A DNA stretch of 64,000 bases, from NCBI RefSeq assembly GCF_030555055.1, contig NZ_JAMOAO010000001.1, positions 4,526,001-4,590,000 of the forward strand. Direction: 5' to 3'. The translations under genes and the position numbers were made by a program. Shown here in pieces: positions 17,531-26,471 of the stretch; the stretch's first letter is position 1; every line of letters starts with the position of its first letter. Below the pieces are notes generated by a model that saw only the letters and a program-made list of their open reading frames with translations, did no database searches and was not told the origin of the DNA. The DNA is from Nocardiopsis sp. YSL2 (GTDB taxonomy: Bacteria > Actinomycetota > Actinomycetes > Streptosporangiales > Streptosporangiaceae).

Positions 17531-18430
17531 ATGGCCACCTCCACACCCCCCGCCCCGCGTACCGCCCAGGGCCCGGCGACGACCCCCCGGCCCGCGGCCC
17601 CGCGCCGCCGCCGGTGGTCGGCCGGCTCCGTCGCCCTGTACACCGTCGCGACCCTGGCCGCCCTCATCTGGTTCGTCCCGCTGCTGTGGGCCTTCGCCAC
17701 CTCCGTCAAGCCCGAGGGCGAGACCACCGTCATGCCGCCCTCGTGGCTGTCGGCCAACGCCACCTTCGAGGCCTACGCCCTGGTCCTGGGGCGCGGGGAC
17801 ATCGTGCGCTGGACCATGAACTCGCTCATCACCACGGTGATCGTCACCGTGCTCACCCTGGTGATCTGCGTCCTGGCCGCCTACGGGTTCTCCCGGTTCG
17901 ACTTCCGCGGCAGGCCGGGGCTGTTCGCCCTCGTGATCGGCGGCATCCTCATCCCGCCGCAGACCCTGATCGTCCCGCAGTTCGTGCTGATGACGCAGCT
18001 GGGCCTGGTGGACACCTACTGGGGCGTCGCGCTGCCCCAGGTGGTCGCACCGGTGTTCGTGTTCATCCTCAAGCGCTTCTTCGACGCTATCCCGCGCGAC
18101 TACGAGGACGCCGCCCGCCTCGACGGCGCCGGACCCCTGCGCGTGCTCTGGAGCGTCATCCTGCCGCTGTCGCGGCCCATCCTCACCGCCGTCGGCATCT
18201 TCACCTTCATCGGTGCCTGGAACAACTTCCTGTGGCCGTTCATCGTGGTCAACGACCCGGAGATGATGACACTGCCGGTGGGGCTGGGCACGGCGGTCGG
18301 CCAGTACGGCATCCAGTACGCCCAGGTCATGGCCTCGGCCGTGCTCGGCGCCATCCCCCTGCTCGTCGTCTTCCTGCTCTTCCAGAGGCACATCGTCACC
18401 GGTGTCGCCGGAGCGGGCATCAAGGGCTGA
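17531..18430 (+). CDS. Sugar ABC transporter permease, MalG type
   Basis: A 299-residue partner permease with six hydrophobic segments and the EAA loop YEDAARLDGAGPLRVLWSVI. The ATG at 17531 follows the previous stop by two bases; the longer open frame upstream is a shadow. No ATPase gene follows: actinobacterial CUT1 importers of this kind usually share the multitask ATPase MsiK encoded elsewhere (known of the family, not seen here). Confidence 0.9.
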   Translation: MATSTPPAPRTAQGPATTPRPAAPRRRRWSAGSVALYTVATLAALIWFVPLLWAFATSVKPEGETTVMPPSWLSANATFEAYALVLGRGDIVRWTMNSLITTVIVTVLTLVICVLAAYGFSRFDFRGRPGLFALVIGGILIPPQTLIVPQFVLMTQLGLVDTYWGVALPQVVAPVFVFILKRFFDAIPRDYEDAARLDGAGPLRVLWSVILPLSRPILTAVGIFTFIGAWNNFLWPFIVVNDPEMMTLPVGLGTAVGQYGIQYAQVMASAVLGAIPLLVVFLLFQRHIVTGVAGAGIKG

Positions 18431-18462
18431 CCCGCGCCTCCCGACCCCTCAGGAGACCTCCC

Positions 18463-19557
18463 ATGAGACGCACTCTCACCACGGCCGCGGCGGTCCTGGC
18501 CGCCACGGCCCTGACCGCGACCCTGGCCGTCCCGGCCGCCGCAGCCCGGGACGACTGGGACGTGCCCCCCAACAACCCCGGACTGCCGGTCCAGGGCTAC
18601 CAGCCCGACGACATCCACCCGTTCGCCGGGGGACTGCGGGTGCACGACCCGGGCCTGCTCAAGGGCGGCGCCGGTGAGGACTGGTACGTCTTCGGCACCG
18701 GCAACCCCGAGATCGGCGACGGCAACATCCAGATCCGCAGCTCGCCCAACGGCCGCCACTGGACCTACACCGACACGGTCTGGGACACCAAGCCCGCCTG
18801 GATCGCCGAGGAGATCCCCGGTGTGGAGACCCTCTGGGCCCCGGAGATCTTCCACGCCGACGGCACGTACTACTTGTACTACTCCGCCTCGACGTTCGGC
18901 TCGAACCGCTCGCTGATCGGCCTGGCCACCACTCCCACGCTCGACCCCGAGGACCCCGACCACGCCTGGACCGACCAGGGCAAGGTGTTCGAGTCCTTCG
19001 CCGGAGACCCCTACAACGCGATCGACCCCGGCATCGTCGACGACGCCGAGGGCCGCCGCTGGATGACCTTCGGGTCCTTCTGGTCCGGTATCCACATGGT
19101 CGAACTCGACCCGGCCACCGGCAGGGCCCTCCCGGGCGCCGACACCGTGCACCTGGCCGACCGGCAGGAGCCGCCCAACGCGGTCGAGGCCCCCTACATC
19201 GTCGAACGCGACGGCTACTACTACCTCTTCGTCTCCTTCGACCACTGCTGCCGGGTCGGCAGCGACTACAAGATCGCCGTCGGACGGGCCACCGAGCCCA
19301 CCGGCCCCTACCTCGACGCCGACGGCGTCCCGATGCTCGAGGGCGGCGGCACCGTGATCGTCGCCGACGAGGGGACCATCACCGGTTCGGGCGGCCAGTC
19401 CGTCTCCGGCGGCCTGCTCGCCTACACCTACTACGACACCGGCCTCGGCCCGGACTTCGACTTCCGGATGGCGATCCGCCGCCTGCACTGGTCCGCCGAC
19501 GGCTGGCCCTACGTGGAGCCCGGAACGCCCGGACGCAGCCGAGCCGCCGCCAACTGA
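18463..19557 (+). CDS. Secreted GH43 endo-1,5-alpha-L-arabinanase
   Basis: A 364-residue secreted glycoside hydrolase. A Sec signal peptide ([23 protein letters not shown] cleavage) covers about 28 residues. The five-bladed GH43 catalytic triad is visible: general base D62 in VHDPGL, pKa-setting D188 in AIDPGIV and general acid E242 in [18 protein letters not shown] and the CC pair in [17 protein letters not shown] are typical of endo-arabinanases of this subgroup. AGGAG lies seven bases before the ATG. It should cut debranched arabinan outside the cell to oligosaccharides for the neighbouring importer. Confidence 0.9.
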   Translation: MRRTLTTAAAVLAATALTATLAVPAAAARDDWDVPPNNPGLPVQGYQPDDIHPFAGGLRVHDPGLLKGGAGEDWYVFGTGNPEIGDGNIQIRSSPNGRHWTYTDTVWDTKPAWIAEEIPGVETLWAPEIFHADGTYYLYYSASTFGSNRSLIGLATTPTLDPEDPDHAWTDQGKVFESFAGDPYNAIDPGIVDDAEGRRWMTFGSFWSGIHMVELDPATGRALPGADTVHLADRQEPPNAVEAPYIVERDGYYYLFVSFDHCCRVGSDYKIAVGRATEPTGPYLDADGVPMLEGGGTVIVADEGTITGSGGQSVSGGLLAYTYYDTGLGPDFDFRMAIRRLHWSADGWPYVEPGTPGRSRAAAN

Positions 19558-19609
19558 CCGCCCCGACCGCCCACCCGTCGCCCACCACCACCGCCCACCA
19601 CCACCCTCA

Positions 19610-19666
19610 ACGGACGGCCTTCGGCCGCCGTACCTCCCACTTACGGACGGCCTTCGGCCGCAGTAC
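19610..19666 (+). repeat. Two 24-bp hairpin-forming direct repeats
   Basis: Copies at 19610-19633 and 19643-19666 differ at one base. Each contains CGGCC-TTC-GGCCG and folds into a 9-bp stem with one bulged A and a 3-base loop. They lie between the GH43 and GH51 genes, where they may terminate or stabilise mRNA. The GGCC-TTC-GGCC core recurs near 57076 after kynA. Confidence 0.55.
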
Positions 19667-19686
19667 CCCTTCAGACAGGAGCCCAC

Positions 19687-21210
19687 ATGATCAACGCCTC
19701 CCTGAGCGTCGACGCCGCGACCCCCGTGGCCCCGGTCCACCGCCGCACGTTCGGCTCCTTCGTCGAGCACATGGGACGCTGCGTCTACACCGGCATCTAC
19801 GAGCCCGGCCACCCGACCGCCGACGCCGACGGCCTGCGCCAGGACGTCGCCGCACTGGTCCGCGAACTCGGTGTGACGACCGTCCGCTATCCCGGCGGCA
19901 ACTTCGTCTCCGGCTACCGCTGGGAGGACGGCATCGGTCCCAAGGACCGGCGTCCGGTCCGCCGGGACCTGGCCTGGCACAGCCTGGAGACCAACCAGTT
20001 CGGCCTCGACGAGTTCATGACCTGGTGCCGCCGCCAGGGCATCGAGCCCATGATGGCGGTCAACCTGGGCACCCGCGGCCTCCAGGAGGCCCTCGACCTG
20101 CTGGAGTACGCCAACCACCCCGGCGGCACCCGGCTGTCCGACCTGCGCGCGGCCAACGGCCATCCCGACCCGCACGACATCCGCATGTGGTGCCTGGGCA
20201 ACGAGATGGACGGCCCCTGGCAGATCGGCCACCTGGACGCGCGCTCCTACGGGCGCAAGGCCGCCCAGGTCGCCCGGGCCATGAAGATGGCCGACCGGGA
20301 CCTGGAACTGGTCGTGTGCGGCAGCTCCGGATCGTCGATGCCCACCTTCGGCGCGTGGGAGGCCACCGTCCTGGAGGAGACCTACGACGCCGTCGAGTAC
20401 ATCTCGCTGCACGCCTACTACGAGGAGCACGACGGCGACCTCGCCAGCTTCCTCGGCGCGGTCACCGACATGGACCACTTCATCGAGTCGGTGGTCTCCA
20501 CCGCCGACGCCGTCGGCGCCAAGCTGCGCGACCGCAAGCGCATCCAGCTCTCCTTCGACGAGTGGAACGTGTGGTACCTCAGCCGCCACCAGGCGCTCGC
20601 CGAGGTCCAGCCCACCGACGACTGGCAGGTGGCGCCCCGCGTCATCGAGGACCAGTACAACGTCGCCGACGCCGTCGTGGTCGGCAACATGCTCATCAGC
20701 CTGCTCCGCCACAGCGACCGCGTCACCGCCGCCAGCCAGGCCCAGCTCGCCAACGTCATCGCGCCGATCGTGACCGAGCCCGGCGGCCCGGCCTGGCGGC
20801 AGACCATCTTCCACCCCTTCGCCCTCACCGCGGCCTCCGCCGCCGGCCACGTCCTGCGCGCCGACCTGGACGCCCCCGTCCAGGACACCGCCAAGTACGG
20901 CGAGGTCGAGGTCGTGGACAGCGCCGTCACCCACGACGAGGAGACCGGCCGCACCGCCGTGTTCGTCGTCAACCGCTCCGTCGACCAGCCGGTCGCCCTC
21001 ACCGTCGACCTGCGCGGCCTCACCCCGGCCGAGGTGACCGAGGCGCTCACCCTCGCCGACGACGACGCCTACGCCGCCAACACCATGGACGACCCCGACC
21101 GGGTCGCCCCCCAGCCCAACAAGTCGGCCCGGCTGGACGGCGGGCACCTGACCGTGACCCTGCCGCCCGTCTCGTGGACCGTCGTCACCCTGTCCTCCCG
21201 GACCCGGTGA
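19687..21210 (+). CDS. abfA: GH51 alpha-L-arabinofuranosidase
   Basis: A 507-residue glycoside hydrolase releasing terminal L-arabinofuranose from arabino-oligosaccharides by a retaining mechanism. Catalytic residues: acid/base E173 in [10 protein letters not shown] and nucleophile E292 in FDEWNVWY. The start [20 protein letters not shown] and the (beta/alpha)8 barrel plus C-terminal jelly-roll length fit GH51. There is no signal peptide, so it acts in the cytoplasm on imported oligosaccharides. It lies between the secreted GH43 enzyme and the monosaccharide importer. Confidence 0.94.
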   Translation: MINASLSVDAATPVAPVHRRTFGSFVEHMGRCVYTGIYEPGHPTADADGLRQDVAALVRELGVTTVRYPGGNFVSGYRWEDGIGPKDRRPVRRDLAWHSLETNQFGLDEFMTWCRRQGIEPMMAVNLGTRGLQEALDLLEYANHPGGTRLSDLRAANGHPDPHDIRMWCLGNEMDGPWQIGHLDARSYGRKAAQVARAMKMADRDLELVVCGSSGSSMPTFGAWEATVLEETYDAVEYISLHAYYEEHDGDLASFLGAVTDMDHFIESVVSTADAVGAKLRDRKRIQLSFDEWNVWYLSRHQALAEVQPTDDWQVAPRVIEDQYNVADAVVVGNMLISLLRHSDRVTAASQAQLANVIAPIVTEPGGPAWRQTIFHPFALTAASAAGHVLRADLDAPVQDTAKYGEVEVVDSAVTHDEETGRTAVFVVNRSVDQPVALTVDLRGLTPAEVTEALTLADDDAYAANTMDDPDRVAPQPNKSARLDGGHLTVTLPPVSWTVVTLSSRTR

Positions 21211-21251
21211 CACCCGCACATCCCCCAACACAAGAACAAGTGAGGTCCCAC

Positions 21252-22342
21252 ATGCGCACACACGCCAGAGCAGGAGCCTTCACCGCCGGCCTCGCCGGCG
21301 CGGCCCTGCTGCTCACCGCCTGCGGCGGTGTCGGCGACGCCGCCCAACCCGAGGGAGAGGCGGGCACCGTCGGCATCTCCATGCCCACCCAGTCCTCGGA
21401 GCGGTGGATCAACGACGGCGCCAACATGGTGGCCGAGTTCGAGGAACGCGGCTTCGGCACCGACCTGCAGTACGCCGAGGACGTGGTGGAGGACCAGGTC
21501 GCCCAGATCGAGAACATGATCACCCGGGGCGCCGACATCCTCGTCATCGCCGCCGTCGACGGCCAGGCGCTCGGCGACGTGCTCGACATGGCCGACGCCT
21601 CCGACATCCCGGTGATCGCCTACGACCGGCTGATCATGGGCACCGAGCACGTCGACTACTACGCGACCTTCGACAACTTCGAGGTCGGCGTTCTCCAGGG
21701 CCAGTACATCGTCGACTCCCTCGACCTGGAGAACGAGGAGGGCCCGTTCAACATCGAGCTGTTCGGCGGGTCGCCCGACGACAACAACGCCTACTTCTTC
21801 AACGACGGGGCGATGTCGGTGCTCCAGCCCTACATCGACGACGGAACCCTGGAGGTGCGCAGCGGCCAGACCTCGATGGAGCAGATCTCCACCCAGCGCT
21901 GGGACGGCGCCCTCGCCCAGTCCCGCATGGACAACCTGCTCAGCGCGAACTACTCCGACGAGGACGTGCACGCCGTGCTCTCGCCCTTCGACGGCATCAG
22001 CCTGGGCGTCATCGAGTCCCTGCGCGCGGTCGGCTACGGCAGTGAGGAGCGGCCCCTGCCCGTGATCACGGGCCAGGACGCCGACGTCTCCTCGGTCAAG
22101 TCGATCATCGCGGGCGAACAGACCCAGACGATCTTCAAGGACACCCGCGCGCTGGCCGCCCAGACCGTCGACATGGCCGAGGCCGTGCTGGCGGATGAGG
22201 AGGTCCCCGTCAACGACACCGAGACCTACGACAACGACGTCAAGGTCGTCCCCGCCTTCCTGCTCGAGCCCGTCAACGTGGACATCGACAACTACCACGA
22301 GGTCCTGGTCGAGAGCGGCTACTACGAGGAGTCCGACCTCGA

Positions 22343-22346
<4 letters not shown>
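21252..22346 (+). CDS. Sugar ABC transporter substrate-binding lipoprotein (CUT2, ChvE-like)
   Basis: A 364-residue periplasmic-binding-protein-like lipoprotein. The signal peptide has lipobox LLTAC with Cys at 24. The mature sequence has the CUT2 pattern [18 protein letters not shown], the conserved Asp in AYDRLI and the ChvE-like [19 protein letters not shown]. The ATG at 21252 follows GTGAGGT. It is 41 bp after the GH51 gene and overlaps the ATPase gene (ATGA). The ligand is probably L-arabinose from context; ChvE homologues can also bind xylose or galactose. Confidence 0.9.
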
Positions 22347-23919
<1,573 letters not shown>

Positions 23920-23923
<4 letters not shown>

Positions 23924-25191
23924 ACAGACCGACAAGGACGCCCCGCCTGATCCGCCTCGGCGGTGACCTGTTGCGCGGCAACGCCCGCCAGTACGGCATG
24001 GCGATCGCCCTGGTGGCGATCATCGTGCTCTTCCAGGTCCTCACCGGAGGCCTGCTACTCACCCCGCTCAACGTCACCAACCTGATCATGCAGAACTCCT
24101 ACATCCTGATCCTGGCGATCGGGATGATGCTGGTGATCGTCACCGGGCACATCGACCTGTCGGTGGGTTCGGTGGTGGCCTTCACCGGCGCGGTGTCGGC
24201 GGTCATGCTGACCTCGTGGGGGCTGCCCACGGTCGTGGTGGTGCCCCTGGCGCTGCTGCTCGGCGGGCTGATCGGCGCCTGGCAGGGGTTCTGGATCGCC
24301 TACGTGCGGGTGCCCGCGTTCATCGTCACGCTCGCGGGCATGCTCATCTTCCGCGGCGCGACCCTGGCCGTGCTCGGCGGGGAGTCCATCTCCCCGCTGC
24401 CGGCCGCCCTGCGCCAGATCGCCACCGGGTACCTGCCGGGGCCGGAATCGCTCGGACTCCACGTCCTGACCCTGCTGCTGGGCGCGCTCGGTGCCGGGGC
24501 GATCGTGTGGATCCAGTGGAACGCCCGCGCCAGTGCGATCAGATACGGCCTGCCGATGCCCCCGGCCGGGGTGACGGTGGCCTCCTCGGTCGCCACCGTC
24601 GTGGTGATCATGGCCTTCACCCACGTCCTGGCCCAGTACCAGGGGCTGCCCATCGTGGGTGTGCTGCTGGTGGTGCTCATCGCCGCGTACTCGTTCGTCA
24701 TGCGCTCCACGACCATGGGGCGGCGCGTGTACGCCGTCGGCGGGAGCGAGCAGGCCGCGGCGCTGTCCGGCATCGGCACGCGGCGCACCACGTTCTGGGT
24801 GTTCGTCAACATGGGCGTGCTCTCGGCACTGGCCGGACTCGTGTTCACCGCGCGCCTGAACGCGGCGACCCCGGGCGCCGGAACCATGTTCGAGCTCGAC
24901 GCGATCGCGGCCGCCTTCATCGGCGGCGCCTCCGCCTCCGGCGGCGTGGGGACCGTCATCGGCGCCGTCATCGGCGCTCTGGTGATGGGCGTGCTCAACA
25001 ACGGCATGTCGCTGATCGGCCTCGGCGTGGACTGGCAGCAGCTCATCAAGGGCCTGGTGCTGCTGCTGGCGGTGGCCTTCGACATCTACAACAAGCGCCG
25101 CGTCACGGCGGCCCGCCCCGCGGCGGCCGAGACACCCGCGCCGGAGGCGGCGAAGGAACCGGCCGAACAGGAACGGGCACCGTCCCGGTGA
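23920..25191 (+). CDS. Sugar ABC transporter permease (XylH/GguB type)
   Basis: A 423-residue permease with about ten hydrophobic segments and CUT2 hallmarks: GHIDLSVGSVVAFTG, YVRVPAFIVTLAGMLIFRGA and IGGASASGGVGTVIGAVIGA. The start GTG overlaps the ATPase stop. The C-terminal ~30 residues are an Ala/Pro/Glu-rich tail. It is the last gene of the arabinose island and is followed by a perfect hairpin. Confidence 0.93.
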
Positions 25192-25195
25192 CGAC

Positions 25196-25242
25196 GCCCC
25201 GGCGGGGGAGGACTCCCGCCGGGGCCGTGCCGGGCCCGGCAC
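25196..25242 (+). terminator. Terminator hairpin at the end of the arabinose island
   Basis: Perfect 11-bp arms 25196-25206/25215-25225 with an 8-base loop, followed directly by a perfect 16-bp palindrome at 25227-25242. This marks the end of the CUT2 operon and the border to the IS remnant. Confidence 0.65.
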
Positions 25243-25263
25243 GCGCCCGAAGGACGAGGTCTA

Positions 25264-26370
25264 GTCCCAATGCCGTTCGGTTGGTCATCTGGCGGTTTTG
25301 GCAAGGCGTTGATCTCGATGCGGACGACACTCCTGTGGGTCCGGTGGTCGATACCGCGGCCCACCGCGCGGTACTTGGAGCTGATCGCTCGTTTCCTCAC
25401 CCGGGGTCGGGACCGGTCTCGGCGGGCGGGCAGGAGGCCGCTCAGGACAGCGGCCCCGATCCGACCGACCAGGTCGACCCGGCCCGGGACGGTAATGCCC
25501 TGAGCACGGATGACCTGATCACGTGCGGCGTTCAGCGCGATGGCGAACCCGCCACGATCGGGATCGGTGTCGGGCCGGTGCAGCACAGCATCGCTCATCG
25601 CGGTGCGCAGTGCCTGATAGGTGATCACAAGCGCCCAGGTTTGCTGGATGACGGCCGCCGGGTAGCGGCCGCGCAGAACCCTGCCGCCCAGGACGGTCGA
25701 TTTCAGCTCGCAGTAGCTGATCTCGATTGCCCAGGGTTCGTGGTGAAGCCTGACCAGGGCGGCAACGGGTGCCTCCTGTGGATCGAGCAAGCTGGTCACG
25801 AGCCGGTACGTGGTGGGCTCGTTGGTGCCCTCGGCGGAGGCGGTAGTGATCGTGGCCTCGATGACACGGACGGGCGTCGCGCCGATGCGGGACCAGAACG
25901 TGCCGTCGGGCAAGGAGTGCAGGACCGGTAGCTTGAGCGCTGTGCGGTGGGTCTTGGCGCGGATGAGGAAGTCCGCGCCCGTGGAGGCGACCGCGTCCAC
26001 GAAAGCGGTGGCTGAGAAGTTGCGGGTGTGTCCGCCAGCGCGATCTGGGTGCCGTCGATCGCGGCCACCAGTCGGACCGCGAAGGTGGTGGCCTGTGTCG
26101 CGGTCACCGCTGCGGGGCCTTTGACGAGGTCGAAGAGTTCTTTGAGTGGTTGGGGGCCGACCCGTCGCATCGCGGCCGTGATCGATGAACCCGTGGGCGC
26201 AGGGAGCGGTGGGGCAGGGAGGCGGTCAGTCGGGACCAGACGGCTTTCCAGCCCAGCCCGGTGAACAGTGCGCCTGCGAGCAGGAGGTAGACCACCACCC
26301 GCGAGGGGATGCGCCGCAGGCGCGGTTGCAGGCCGCCTGTGCGGGCCCCTTGAAGCGCTCGGTGGAGGGC
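25264..26370 (-). pseudogene. Broken IS4-family transposase
   Basis: Pieces of one transposase lie in three frames. N-terminal IS4 domain: SRVVVYLLLAGALFTGLGWKAVW (~26210-26310). Middle: LKELFDLVKGPAAVTATQAT and AIDGTQIALADT with the first catalytic Asp (~26035-26190). C-terminal: FVDAVASTGADFLIRAKTHR to EISYCELKSTVLGGRVLRGR with the catalytic Glu (25270-26010). The jump from ADT to the FSATAFVDAV block deletes the stretch that normally holds the second catalytic Asp, so it cannot be active. The native end is also frameshifted. No convincing terminal inverted repeats or target duplication were found. Confidence 0.8.
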
Positions 26371-26410
26371 TCAGCATCGGCACACCCTGGCCTGGCGGTG
26401 TGTGACGGAA

Positions 26411-26471
26411 CCGGTGCGCACCGGAGCGAACGCTGGTTCGAGTGTCCCCGCGGCGAACTACGCTGGAACGC
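26411..26471 (+). promoter_or_regulatory. Upstream region of dnaG with palindrome and -10-like box
   Basis: A perfect 14-bp palindrome CCGGTGCGCACCGG (26411-26424) precedes a -10-like TACGCT at 26459-26464, only 7 bases before the GTG chosen for dnaG. The spacing and absence of a ribosome-binding site suggest a leaderless transcript. This is inference. Confidence 0.35.

Noticed and set aside
25240..26440. Complete IS with terminal inverted repeats
   Set aside because: I compared both ends by eye and found no matching repeats or target duplication; only a transposase remnant is supported.
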